From assembly GCA_944336975.1 (NCBI GenBank), contig CALVLH010000008.1, forward strand, positions 17,133 to 81,132: a DNA stretch of 64,000 nt, given 5' to 3'. This DNA comes from an uncultured Clostridia bacterium. GTDB taxonomy: Bacteria > Bacillota > Clostridia > Christensenellales > Borkfalkiaceae. The stretch's first letter is position 1, and the number at the start of each line of letters is the position of its first letter. Both the position numbers and the translations under genes were made by a program. This document shows, in pieces, positions 33,894 to 42,404 of this stretch. The notes beneath the pieces are model-generated. The model ran no database searches. It saw only the letters and a list, made by a program, of their open reading frames with translations, and was not told where the DNA came from.

Positions 33894-34634
33894 ATGGACG
33901 TAACCAATGCGGAACGATTTCTGAAAAGTTACAACAACATCGAAACCCAGCTCAAGATCCTCTACAACGCCAAGGCGACGCAGAACTTTACCGATCTCGT
34001 CAAGCGCTGTACCGAGCTAGACATCACCGTCCGCCGATACGAAAACGAGCTTATCGACTACGGGAAACTTCGCAACGCCATCGTGCATCGCTCGTCGGGC
34101 GGACGCGGGGAAACTGTCATCGCCGTGCCCTGCGACGAAGTCGTCGAACAGATCGAATTTATCGAAAAACTGCTCTGTCATCCGCCGGGGATCATGGATG
34201 CGATCAAGGTCAAGAAGATCGCCTCCGTCTTTGCGGACAAGCCGCTGATCACCGCCGTGGACGCCTTTGCGGAAAACTGGCAGAAGACGCTCATCGTCTA
34301 CGATCACGGCAGGATGTGCGGCGTGCTCAATTCTTACGGACTCTATCGCATTCTGGGAGAACGGGTGCGAGCGGGTGAGAACGTGACGCAATTTCTTTTG
34401 ACCGCCCTCTGCCGTGACGTCCTCGACGAAAACGAGCTCGCTAAATACCGACTCGTGGGAAGAAGCTCGACGGTGTTCGAGATCTTCAAGGCGTTTGAGG
34501 AGCGAAAGGGGCTGCTCGCCGTCATCGTGACGGAGAACGGGCAGTTGGGCGAAAAGGCGATCAACATCATCACCCCGTCCGATTTCCCCCGCATCAACCA
34601 TTATCTGGAAACGTACAACGTCAAGCCGTTCTGA
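33894..34634 (+). CDS. CBS-pair protein with HEPN-like N-terminal helix bundle
   Basis: 246 residues. The N-terminal 100 residues are helical and contain DYGKLRNAIVHR, an R-x4-H motif (R60, H65) of the kind found in HEPN nucleases and toxins. Residues from about 105 form two CBS repeats (IASVFADKPLITAVDAF ... FERKGLLAVIV in the second), which usually bind adenine nucleotides. It may be a nucleotide-gated HEPN protein, but HEPN assignment rests mainly on the motif. Strong ribosome site and promoter; it appears to be transcribed alone. Confidence 0.7.
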   Translation: MDVTNAERFLKSYNNIETQLKILYNAKATQNFTDLVKRCTELDITVRRYENELIDYGKLRNAIVHRSSGGRGETVIAVPCDEVVEQIEFIEKLLCHPPGIMDAIKVKKIASVFADKPLITAVDAFAENWQKTLIVYDHGRMCGVLNSYGLYRILGERVRAGENVTQFLLTALCRDVLDENELAKYRLVGRSSTVFEIFKAFEERKGLLAVIVTENGQLGEKAINIITPSDFPRINHYLETYNVKPF

Positions 34635-34737
34635 GTGGAAATGAGCGAAACTCACATTTTTCTATAACGGTTCACAGATATAATATGGTATAGATTTTAT
34701 TTTCCTACAAATTTTTAAAAAATTTTTCAGAAAACAG

Positions 34738-34765
34738 TTGACAAAGAAAAAAGTTATGCTATAAT
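34738..34765 (+). promoter_or_regulatory. strong promoter of the 34.77-35.45 kb transcription unit
   Basis: TTGACA (34738-34743), 16-bp spacer, TATAAT (34760-34765). An AAAGGAG follows at 34787-34793 but no ATG or GTG start is suitably placed after it. Confidence 0.75.
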
Positions 34766-34771
34766 AAAGGC

Positions 34772-35445
34772 ACAACAAAGGAGCAAACATAAGGGCGTTG
34801 ACCGAACTCGGAGGAAGTTCCCATTCCGAAGAAAAGCAATTCAAACGAACTTTTAAATGCCGATCGAAACAGCAAATTCTGCAGGACGAGATCCTTAAAA
34901 AAGAACTCGGCGCTCGGACGAAAAGCAAATAAAAGAACGGGAGAATCGCCTGACCGAAGAAGAAAGAACCGAATCGCGAAATAGGTAAACGAAAGCGATC
35001 CTATCTGCAGACGTCGATCTAAGAAAAAAATCGATGAGGAAAGCCTAGTTGAACCGGACAGCTCTTTCCGTTGGGTGGGTTTATCGAAACAGCGTTTCAT
35101 TCGCAGATAAGATGCTGATCTGCGAAACAAAAAACCGATCCCCTTTCCCCAAATACTACTACAAAATGTACAGGAAACGCGAAAAAAAACGTTTGATTTC
35201 CGAAAAGAGGGAGAGAGATACAGTCGAGAGATTGAAATCGAAGGCATGAATCGGAACAGCGAAACGGCCGATTGTAAAAAGGAAAGAAAATTCCATCAGG
35301 ATCGAAAATTTAACAGACGGAATGTCAAAAATGTTAAAAAGTGTAAGTACGATCCGAAATCGGAAACTTTTCAGAATCAGCAATCTGTAAAAACTTCATA
35401 AACGCCACAACAGGGCGGTGCGCTTACGAAGCGCACCGCCCTTAA
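34772..35445 (+). ncRNA. candidate structured RNA or decayed gene; no intact ORF
   Basis: A promoter at 34738 and a hairpin terminator at 35413 bracket about 670 bp that is visibly lower in G+C and purine-rich on the plus strand, unlike its neighbours. Stable local elements: TTCGCAGAT/ATCTGCGAA (35100-35108 with 35118-35126, perfect 9 bp), TTTAACA/TGTTAAA (35309-35315 with 35332-35338), and an H-type pseudoknot arrangement ATCGC, ATAGG, GCGAT, CCTAT (34973-35004). Alternatives are short basic frames from TTG at 34798 (44 codons), TTG at 35049 (66) and ATG at 35246 (51), the last two overlapping as ATGA. Their CGA- and AAA-rich codons differ from resident genes. I cannot choose firmly between RNA gene and remnant. 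Confidence 0.4.
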
Positions 35446-35451
35446 TAATTT
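35413..35451 (+). terminator. terminator of the 34.77-35.45 kb unit
   Basis: A GGGCGGTGCGCTT (35413-35425) and AAGCGCACCGCCC (35429-35441) stem of 13 bp is followed by TTAATAATTT. Confidence 0.75.
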
Positions 35452-35767
35452 CCCCTCCCCCGCCGCGTTCCGCCAAAACATAAAACGGCGTTCGGAACGG
35501 GCATGAACGGCGTCCCGCGCCTTGCAGACTTTGCGGCACGCCGAGAGCGAGCGACGGAATTGCGCCGCAAAGCGGCAGCCGAGACGTTTGAACGGGCGTG
35601 AAAAGATCGCTCCTGTTTGAAATATCCTGCGGCGTAAAGCTCAATCGCACGGCAGTAAGGGTGAACGGAGCCAAGCTCGCGGCGTAACGCGCGGTCTCCT
35701 CGCGGAATTCCCCTTTCGCCGTTTGTTCTTTTGTTCCGTGTGCGCAGGCACGGATCCCTTTATATAC
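35452..35767. other. non-coding stretch, no recognisable feature
   Basis: About 315 bp between the terminator above and the terminator of the MscS operon. Open frames here are short, without ribosome sites, and resemble no family. I see no promoter, tRNA or transposon end. It may be a remnant. Confidence 0.5.
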
Positions 35768-35804
35768 GAAAGCGCCCCGCGGTCAGATCCGCAGGGCGCG
35801 TTTT
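35768..35804 (-). terminator. terminator of the mscS operon
   Basis: GCGCCCCGCGG (35772-35782) with CCGCAGGGCGC (35789-35799), one mismatch. GAAAGC on the left gives a minus-strand T-run; GTTTTC lies on the right. Confidence 0.75.
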
Positions 35805-35829
35805 CTTATGAATGATCAGAACTTCTTCT

Positions 35830-36351
35830 TCACTGTTTTGCGTGGCGCGCCTTGAGATATGCGTCGCGTTCGAGGATACGGTCGAGCACTTCGACCGACT
35901 TGGTCAGTTTCTCCTCGGCGGCGGAAACGCCGCTCATATCGTCGCGCGCCTTCCCTCCGAATTTGTAAGGGGCAAGGTCGTTACGCGCACCCTCCAAAAG
36001 ATCGGAGATGTTGTCGATGTTCCCGTCCCGCTCCTTTTGCGCCATCCTGTCGGTGACGTATATGAGTTTGTCCGTGCGGTAAAGCAGTTTGGAGATCTTT
36101 TTGAAAAAGTCGTAACGCGACTTTCCCGACTGCGATTCCGCCTCGCGGAAACTGCGCAGATCGGCGCCGAGCGCTTCCAGACTCTTTTTCAGGTCAGAAT
36201 GTTTGGGCAGTTTGTCCTTCTGTTTCAACATCCACAGGATCGCCAATCCGATGACGATGACCGCCGCATAAATAACATATTCGAGGATGATCTTGCGGAA
36301 ATCCGCATCCTGCGTCTCCGCGATCGTTTCAAGCAAAAGCAGTCCGATCAT
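35830..36351 (-). CDS. single-pass membrane protein, 173 residues, partner of MscS
   Basis: One membrane helix (about residues 24-42, YVIYAAVIVIGLAILWML) follows a short N-terminal segment. The rest is charged, helical and probably cytoplasmic (LKKSLEALGADLRSFREAE and later long helices). I recognise no domain. The start overlaps the mscS stop (ATGA), so translation is coupled and a role with the channel is likely. Confidence 0.75.
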   Translation of the reverse strand: MIGLLLLETIAETQDADFRKIILEYVIYAAVIVIGLAILWMLKQKDKLPKHSDLKKSLEALGADLRSFREAESQSGKSRYDFFKKISKLLYRTDKLIYVTDRMAQKERDGNIDNISDLLEGARNDLAPYKFGGKARDDMSGVSAAEEKLTKSVEVLDRILERDAYLKARHAKQ

Positions 36352-37199
36352 TTTTTATCCGCTCCTTTTCCCCCTTGTTCCGCGTCGGAAAGCAAAGTGA
36401 CATCCAGACGGTTGAAGGGCATTTCGATCCCGTTCTCGCGCAAGGTGTTGAAAATAATGTCGCGCAAGTCGAAGAAAGTATCCCAGTAATATTCGTTCGG
36501 CGTCCATGCACGCGTGGAGAAAACCAAAGATCTGCTGGCGTAATCCGCCAGGACGACGGACGGCGCAGGCGTCTTGACAACGTATTTATAAGAAGAAATG
36601 CCGTCCAGCAGGAGTTTCTTGATTTGTGCGACGTCCGAGCGATACGGGATAGGCACTTCGATGACGACGCGGCGCAACGGCATGGAACTGTTATTGATGA
36701 GCTTGGAGCTGAGGATCTCGCTGTTGGGCACGATGATCTCTTCGTTGCTGTAAGTGATGATCTTGGTATTGAACAGGCGTATATCCTGCACAAGCCCGTC
36801 GATGCCGTTCAGTTCGATATAGTCGCCCTTTTTGAAGGGCTTGGTAAAGATGATGATGACGCCGTTCGCGAGGCTTGCAAGGCTGTCTTTGAGCGCGAGA
36901 GCGACCGCGAGGGCGACTGCCGAGAATGCCGCGATGATCCCCGTCGTGGAAAAGCCGAGAGAGCTGACCAGAACGACGGCGAGAACGATGTACAGCAGGA
37001 TCGTGACGACGGAAACAACGAACGTGGACGCCGATTTGTCGAGTTTGCTTTTGAGCGCGGTCGCGCGCACGACGTTCTGCACGATCTTGACGATCACGAG
37101 CCCCAACACGAGGAAGGCGATCGTCCTGACGATCATCAGTCCGCCCGTCTGCACAAATTCCGCTCCCATTTCTTTGAGAGTCTGCCAGAATTGATCCAT
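36348..37199 (-). CDS. mscS: small-conductance mechanosensitive channel, MscS family
   Basis: 283 residues. Three N-terminal membrane helices end in the pore helix AFSAVALAVALALKDSLASL. Then comes the MscS beta domain, FTKPFKKGDYIELNGIDGLV and IVPNSEILSSKLINNSS, and a C-terminal alpha/beta domain. It opens under membrane tension to release solutes after osmotic downshock. The ATG at 37199 (MDQFWQTLKEMG) is chosen for GGAGGATCGG upstream; the frame is open 63 nt further. Confidence 0.93.
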   Translation of the reverse strand: MDQFWQTLKEMGAEFVQTGGLMIVRTIAFLVLGLVIVKIVQNVVRATALKSKLDKSASTFVVSVVTILLYIVLAVVLVSSLGFSTTGIIAAFSAVALAVALALKDSLASLANGVIIIFTKPFKKGDYIELNGIDGLVQDIRLFNTKIITYSNEEIIVPNSEILSSKLINNSSMPLRRVVIEVPIPYRSDVAQIKKLLLDGISSYKYVVKTPAPSVVLADYASRSLVFSTRAWTPNEYYWDTFFDLRDIIFNTLRENGIEMPFNRLDVTLLSDAEQGGKGADKK

Positions 37200-37311
37200 A
37201 TTTTCCGATCCTCCGCGAAAACGAGCTCCTTGCCCGTCCGCTTTTCCTAAGCAGTATATCACATCTCGTCAAAAAAAACAAGCGTTCGCGCAAAATCCCC
37301 TTCCGCGCGGA

Positions 37312-37347
37312 CAAAAACGCCCGCCCTGCGTCTGTGCAGGGCGGGCG
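37312..37347 (-). terminator. terminator of the ribokinase operon
   Basis: CGCCCGCCCTGC (37318-37329) with GCAGGGCGGGCG (37336-37347), perfect 12 bp. AAAAA at 37313-37317 is the minus-strand T-run. 11 bp after the ribokinase stop. Confidence 0.88.
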
Positions 37348-37358
37348 CCTTTCCGCTC

Positions 37359-38240
37359 TCAGCCTTCGTTGCCGAAATTCAACACTTCTTCGCGCGCGGG
37401 CACGGACTGCGCCGCGCCGCGCCGCGTGCAGGCGATGCTCGCCGCTTTGCTCCCGAACGCCATCGCCTCTTCCAGGCTCTTCCCCGCCGCAAGCTGTGCC
37501 GCCAAACCGCCGCAGAGAGTATCCCCCGCCGCCGTCGTATCCACGGCTTTCACGCGGATACAGGGATACCGCACGCTCCCGTTGCTATGGGCGATCTCAT
37601 AGCCGTCGGCGCCGAGCGTCGTTGCGACCGTCCCTACGCCTGAGCGGAAGAGCTCCTCTTTGCCGCCGAGCAACTCCGCCTCGCTCTCGTTGGGGGTGAT
37701 GAGATCGACGTAAGGAAGAAATTCCGCGATCGCCCGATCGGCGGGCGCGGGATTGAGGATGGTGTACAGTCCCGCCTCCTTTGCCTTTCTGAGCCCGTAA
37801 CCGACGACGGGCACGGGATTTTCCAATTGCGTGAGATAGATGTCGCCCTCCCGCGCCTGAGCGAGAACGCGGTCGATGTCTTCCCTGCTCAGTTGCGCAT
37901 TTGCGCCCTTGTCGAGGATGATCCTGTTTTCCCCGCCCGTCACGAGGATGACCGCAATCCCCGTCGGGCAGTTTTGCGCGCGGCGGATACAGCGCGTATC
38001 CACGTTCGCCGCCCGCAGATTTTCCATGAGCTGCTCCCCGAACGCGTCGTCGCCGACGCATCCGCACATCAGCACGCGGGCGCCGAGTTTACCCGCCGCC
38101 GTCGCCTGATTGGCGCCCTTGCCGCCGCCGTTGGTCATGAACCCGCTTCCCGTGAGTGTTTCCCCGCCGCGCGGGCAATAGGGCGCGTTGATGACGAGAT
38201 CCATGTTCAGGCTTCCCGTCACGATCACCTTCCGTTGCAT
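37359..38240 (-). CDS. rbsK: ribokinase (PfkB family)
   Basis: 293 residues. N-terminal GSLNMDLVINAP and NGGGKGANQATAAGKLGA bind the sugar; ITPNESEAELLGG precedes the ATP site. The catalytic/anion-hole motif reads VDTTAAGDTLCGG, where the common form is DTTGAGD (one Gly to Ala). It phosphorylates ribose or a similar furanose to the 5-phosphate. It closes the locus that carries two ADP-ribosylglycohydrolase-fold proteins, which is the main hint that ribose is the released sugar. A terminator-like hairpin precedes its GGAAGGAGG site, so its expression is probably lower than upstream genes. Confidence 0.9.
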   Translation of the reverse strand: MQRKVIVTGSLNMDLVINAPYCPRGGETLTGSGFMTNGGGKGANQATAAGKLGARVLMCGCVGDDAFGEQLMENLRAANVDTRCIRRAQNCPTGIAVILVTGGENRIILDKGANAQLSREDIDRVLAQAREGDIYLTQLENPVPVVGYGLRKAKEAGLYTILNPAPADRAIAEFLPYVDLITPNESEAELLGGKEELFRSGVGTVATTLGADGYEIAHSNGSVRYPCIRVKAVDTTAAGDTLCGGLAAQLAAGKSLEEAMAFGSKAASIACTRRGAAQSVPAREEVLNFGNEG

Positions 38241-38257
38241 CTTTTATCCTCCTTCCG

Positions 38258-38305
38258 AAAAAAACGCTTCCCCTACCGCGCGGCTGACCGCCTTTCGGGG
38301 AAGCG
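38258..38305 (-). terminator. internal terminator/attenuator in front of ribokinase
   Basis: CGCTTCCCC (38265-38273) with GGGGAAGCG (38297-38305), a 9-bp stem with a nested GCGG/CCGC. The minus-strand T7 run sits directly before the ribokinase ribosome site. Since no separate ribokinase promoter is visible, the gene may depend on readthrough. Confidence 0.7.
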
Positions 38306-38320
38306 CCCTATGTTCAGTAC

Positions 38321-38362
38321 GTCGGAATGCGGCGGGGCGCCGCGTCAGGGGAGAATTCCGAC
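38321..38362 (-). other. second intergenic hairpin after the surface-protein gene
   Basis: GTCGGAAT (38321-38328) pairs with ATTCCGAC (38355-38362), with an inner GCGGCG/CGCCGC stem. It lies directly 3' of the surface-protein stop and may protect the upstream mRNA from exonucleases (inference). Confidence 0.55.
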
Positions 38363-38387
38363 GCCCTGCACGCACATCCGATCGGGC

Positions 38388-40610
38388 TTATTTGCTGCCC
38401 TTACCCTTCTTCTTCAAAAGGACGACGGCGACGATCACGCCCGCGACGACGACCACGCCGACCACGCTGAGAACGACGGGCAGCACCCATGCGTTATTCG
38501 CGTCGGGATCGGTGGGATCTGCGGGATCGGAAGGACCGTCCGTTCCGCCCGCATTGACCGTGACGGCGTAGGACGCGACTTCCGTTCCGTCCTTGACGAC
38601 GGACACCGTGTAACCGCTCTTCATATCGCCGGAGGTGACGGCATTGCCGTCCGCGTCTTTGATCGTCATGGTATAACCGGGTGCCGCATACACTGCGTCG
38701 GTAAATTCGGAGACCGTCATCGCCTTTCCGATCGTGATGCCCGTTGCGGTAACGGTGACGTCCGAACTCGTATTGACGATCGCCTGCGAATAATCGTCGT
38801 TATTTTCTTCCACGGAAAGTTCTTCCATGCTCGTCTTATACATGGACACGCCGCCGATCTGCACGCCGCCCTGGAATATGTTGTTCTCGACGCCGCCTTC
38901 GAAGCCGACAAACACCGAATACGTTCCCGCCGTTTCCGCCGTGAAGATGAGGTTGACGGGCATATAAGCGTCGTCGCGCTCGAAGCGCACGTTCTGTTTT
39001 GCGACAACGGTGAGGTTATCCGTCGAATCATCCGCGTAAAGCGCCTCGCTGACCGATTCGTCGTCCCCTTCGATCACCATGACCGTGACGGGAGAATACA
39101 ATCCGTCATAAGCCGCGGACGCGCCGGAAATGAGATAGGTGCGCATATATGCGGTGATCTTATACATCTGACCAGCTTCGAGCGTGACGCTCTGCACGAT
39201 GCCGTCGTAAGGCGACCACTGGCTCAGCCAAATATCGCCTTGGGAGACGTATGCCTTGCCGTCCGCGCCGCCCGCTTCCCAGCCGAGCTGGCTGGATCCG
39301 CCGACTTCCCACCAACCGTCGCTGTTCTCTTCCAGCGCTCCGTTCGTGAGCAGGTTGGTCTTTCCTTCGGGCAGATCGAGCGCCGTCTTGAAGAAATAAC
39401 ATTCGTCCACATACAGCCCCGCGCCGTAGGTGCCGAAGCCCTTGGTCTCTACCTTCACGAAGGGATAGACCGTCGTGTTCTCGCCGACGTTCGCCACGAC
39501 GGAAGCGAGCATATATCTCGCGAGGGAGATGTCCGAGCCGTCGATGGTCTTCACGGTGAGGACGTCCTCCTGATTCTCCGCGAGGATCCCGATCTGGACC
39601 TTCTGCACGCCCGCCGTCGCCTTGACTTCGCCCCACTTGGAGAAGTTTGCATAGAAGGCGTAATTGGAACCCGCCTCGACCGTAACGGGCTGTCCGACGG
39701 TCATGGAACCTTCCGCGCCGGACTGCGCGACGAGGTACAGCGTGTTGCAGCCTTCGATCTGTTTATCCTGCATATTCGAGCCGGGAACGTATGCGCTCGT
39801 CGTTCTCACGTCGTCGATTCCGGCGGAGAAACCCGTCGTCGTCTCGCCGATCTCCACCCAATCTTTGAGCGCGTTCGCGCTGGTGGAATCCTCGAAGCCC
39901 GCGTTTTTGAGCAGGTTTTCCGAACCCGTGGACACGATGTCCTGCGCATAGGTCACGGAAATGTCGTCGATGGTGACGTTCATCTTCTGTACGCGGACGT
40001 AGAAGCGGATGTTCGTCTCGTTGCCCGTCCTGATCCTCGCGCTGTACAAAGAATAGCCGTTGTGCGCCGACCAGCTCTCGTCCTCGTTCTGATAGATCTT
40101 GTCCTTATCGACGGAGTTATCCGCCCATCTGTGCTGTTCGCCGTAAATGGTCTCTTCCGCGCGTTCTTCGGACGCGAACCCGAAGAAGAGATTGGCGCTC
40201 GACATCGCCGTGTTGTTGTTCTTCACGCGGAGCGCGACATAGTACGTCGTGTTGGGAAGAACGGTGATCTTCTGCGAGATCTCGGGATAGCCGCTGTCGT
40301 TGCCCGCGCCTTTGAGCGTGATCGCCTGCGATCCGCTGTGCGCGTCCGTCGAGACCTCCCAGCTTCCCTTTTCTCCCGCCGCTTCGGACGTGACGTCCAT
40401 CGTCCATGCGCCCGTATCGTCCGCGGTCACGCCTTCGAAACTTCCGTCCTGAATGAGATTGGAAGTCAGAAGGGAATCTTCCGTTTCCTCGCTGACGCCC
40501 TGCGCAAACGCGGAAAGCGTCTGCGCGGCAGGGACTGCCGCGACCATCGCCGCCGCGAGCATCAAGCTCCCCGCGCCGAGTGCTGTCTTGCTCCGTTTCT
40601 TCGTTTTCAT
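38388..40610 (-). CDS. exported membrane-anchored protein with three carbohydrate-binding-like modules
   Basis: 740 residues. Sec signal peptide (MKTKKRSKTALGAGSLMLAA to about residue 36). Three similar beta-sandwich modules of the CBM4/9 type begin NLIQDGSFEG, NLLKNAGFED and NLLTNGALEENSDGWWEVGG. A bacterial-Ig-like or linker region follows, then a Pro/Asp linker, a C-terminal helix (VLPVVLSVVGVVVVAGVIVA) and a KKKGKGSK stop. It is thus displayed on the outer face of the membrane with no visible catalytic domain. Probably captures substrate for the importer. It follows the exported ADP-ribosylglycohydrolase-like gene by 15 bp. Confidence 0.82.
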   Translation of the reverse strand: MKTKKRSKTALGAGSLMLAAAMVAAVPAAQTLSAFAQGVSEETEDSLLTSNLIQDGSFEGVTADDTGAWTMDVTSEAAGEKGSWEVSTDAHSGSQAITLKGAGNDSGYPEISQKITVLPNTTYYVALRVKNNNTAMSSANLFFGFASEERAEETIYGEQHRWADNSVDKDKIYQNEDESWSAHNGYSLYSARIRTGNETNIRFYVRVQKMNVTIDDISVTYAQDIVSTGSENLLKNAGFEDSTSANALKDWVEIGETTTGFSAGIDDVRTTSAYVPGSNMQDKQIEGCNTLYLVAQSGAEGSMTVGQPVTVEAGSNYAFYANFSKWGEVKATAGVQKVQIGILAENQEDVLTVKTIDGSDISLARYMLASVVANVGENTTVYPFVKVETKGFGTYGAGLYVDECYFFKTALDLPEGKTNLLTNGALEENSDGWWEVGGSSQLGWEAGGADGKAYVSQGDIWLSQWSPYDGIVQSVTLEAGQMYKITAYMRTYLISGASAAYDGLYSPVTVMVIEGDDESVSEALYADDSTDNLTVVAKQNVRFERDDAYMPVNLIFTAETAGTYSVFVGFEGGVENNIFQGGVQIGGVSMYKTSMEELSVEENNDDYSQAIVNTSSDVTVTATGITIGKAMTVSEFTDAVYAAPGYTMTIKDADGNAVTSGDMKSGYTVSVVKDGTEVASYAVTVNAGGTDGPSDPADPTDPDANNAWVLPVVLSVVGVVVVAGVIVAVVLLKKKGKGSK

Positions 40611-40625
40611 AATATCCTCCTTATT

Positions 40626-42404
40626 TCATACGGTTTTCTGAAACGTAAAATCGTCCAGTCTGAGGTAATCGGTCGCGTTCGCGCCCGTGAGCACCGCCCC
40701 GATGCGGAGCGTATCGTTGTTGCCCGAGTTGACGGTCATCGTGATCTTCACCCAGCCGTCTCCCGTCTCGCAGGCCTTGCTGCGGAGCAGATCGCCCGAG
40801 GCGTTCCATACGGCGAGGGACAGTTCGGATGCAAACCCTTCGCTCGCCTGTACCATGCACGTCAGTTCGTAATTGGTGTTCTTTTCGACGGAAACGCTGT
40901 TGTAGAGGTTGACCTCCGCGCCTGGCTTTGCCGTGAGCTTCACGTTGGAAAGCCCCGTATACGCCGTCTGCGCCATCCATTCCACGGACGTGTTCGCCTT
41001 GCTGTCCGAACTCCATCCGTTCGCGATCTGATTGGTGCAGCGCTCGAAGCCGGGATCGGCGATGGTGCGCATGCGGTCCATCTCTTCCTCCGTATACGTC
41101 ATCAGTTCCATCGGTTCGGGATATTTGCTGTTCTTGTATTCTTCGATCTGCGCCGTCTTCGCTTCCTGCGGGATGACGAAGCTGAGCACGTCGTCCACAT
41201 AAGCCACCTTACCGCCCTCGCGGACGACGATCTCTTCGAGCAGCTTCACGCAAAGCTCCACCGTTTCGTCGATCGTGCTCGAACAGTACTTGAATTTCTG
41301 ATCCTCGATGAGCCCGTTTTTATAGCGGTCGTCCAATGCGGAATAGCCCTTGATCGCCGCGAGGATGCCGCCCGTCGCCGCCGCCGTCGAGTCGGAGTCG
41401 TTCGCGCAGGAGATGGTCAGCCGCATGGACTTGTCCATATCCTCTTCGCCGTACAAAAGCCCGATGAGGGTGAACGCCGAACACATCTTCGCGTCGAGCA
41501 GGATCCCGTCGTAAGGCCAGCCGATCCAGTTATATTCCTCGCTCAGGACATAGGTGGAATATACGTCGTTGAAGTTTTCCTGCGCGGTCATGCCTGCGTC
41601 GTAATTTTCGAGCACGTTGCGCACGACGAGCGCCGACCAGGAATCCTCGGGAATGGCATTGAGCCCCGCCTGAATGATCTCGCCGATGTCGTCGGTGAAG
41701 AACGCCGCGCCGTACATGGCAGAGATGAACTGCATGGAATAGATCCCGTCGCCGTAACAGCAGATCTCGGCGAATTTCTGGCACGTCTCGTTGAGGAAGC
41801 CCGTCATGTTCAGTCCCAGCAATCCGCTAAACGACGCACCGCACTGATAGCTGTTCCCGTCGGGGTACGCGCCCGTCAGATAACTCGTCGAATACTTGGG
41901 ATACCCTGAGAACGGAGGCGCGAACCCGCGCGCCAGGACGTCGTTGTTGGAGCCGTTCCAGAACTCGAAGTCCTTGTTGTACATATAGATGCCCAGCTCG
42001 CGGCTGGTCGCGTCCAGCCCGAGTTCGTTCAGCGCCTCGATCGCCGTCACCGTGAGGTAGACGTCGTCCTGCGTGTAAGCGTTCTGGATGATGTCGTCGT
42101 ACCACCTCGGCAGCGAACTGTCGGGGATCCACGTCTTGTACCAGAACTCCACGGGATACCCGTATGCGACGCCCGCCATCGTGCCGACGAGCGCTCCCTT
42201 CGCCTTATCGCGATAGGTATCGATCGAAAGCACGGACGTCGTCGCGGGCAGGTCAGCCGAAGAAAGTTTTTCGTATTTTTCCACGGGCGGATCCTCCTCT
42301 TCGGGCCGACAGGAAGCAAATGCCGCGCAACTTGCCGCGAGCATGGTCCCCGCCAAAGCCACACAAACTGTTTTTCCGATGTTTTTCATTCCCTTCTCCT
42401 TCAT
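40626..42404 (-). CDS. exported ADP-ribosylglycohydrolase-fold lipoprotein with binding module
   Basis: 592 residues. Signal peptide ending at a probable lipobox (FASC, C32; C26 is an alternative). Residues about 60-430 match the ADP-ribosylglycohydrolase (ARH/DraG) fold: AKGALVGTMAGVAYGYPVEF, QDDVYLTVTAIEA (D113, D114), and CANDSDSTAAATGGI (D336, D338), the acidic positions that bind two metals in the family. Residues from about 440 form a CBM-like beta domain (PGFERCTNQIANGW onward). The ATG overlaps the previous stop (ATGA); a second ATG at 42389 with AAGGAG is a possible alternative. Substrate is unknown; an external ribosyl bond is inferred from context. Confidence 0.82.
   Translation of the reverse strand: MKEKGMKNIGKTVCVALAGTMLAASCAAFASCRPEEEDPPVEKYEKLSSADLPATTSVLSIDTYRDKAKGALVGTMAGVAYGYPVEFWYKTWIPDSSLPRWYDDIIQNAYTQDDVYLTVTAIEALNELGLDATSRELGIYMYNKDFEFWNGSNNDVLARGFAPPFSGYPKYSTSYLTGAYPDGNSYQCGASFSGLLGLNMTGFLNETCQKFAEICCYGDGIYSMQFISAMYGAAFFTDDIGEIIQAGLNAIPEDSWSALVVRNVLENYDAGMTAQENFNDVYSTYVLSEEYNWIGWPYDGILLDAKMCSAFTLIGLLYGEEDMDKSMRLTISCANDSDSTAAATGGILAAIKGYSALDDRYKNGLIEDQKFKYCSSTIDETVELCVKLLEEIVVREGGKVAYVDDVLSFVIPQEAKTAQIEEYKNSKYPEPMELMTYTEEEMDRMRTIADPGFERCTNQIANGWSSDSKANTSVEWMAQTAYTGLSNVKLTAKPGAEVNLYNSVSVEKNTNYELTCMVQASEGFASELSLAVWNASGDLLRSKACETGDGWVKITMTVNSGNNDTLRIGAVLTGANATDYLRLDDFTFQKTV

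Noticed and set aside
34759-35247. A 162-codon minus-strand frame rich in Phe/Ser/Leu
   Set aside because: It is the mirror of a purine-rich plus strand, reads against the strong promoter and has no start signal.
35396-35674. A 92-codon minus-strand frame downstream of the candidate RNA
   Set aside because: No ribosome site, runs through the terminator stem, and resembles no protein family.
37827-41909. A 1360-codon open frame on the plus strand antisense to the ribokinase and surface genes
   Set aside because: It has no ribosome site or promoter, is rich in Arg/His/Asp/Val typical of GC-biased antisense frames, and covers genes with clear domains on the other strand.
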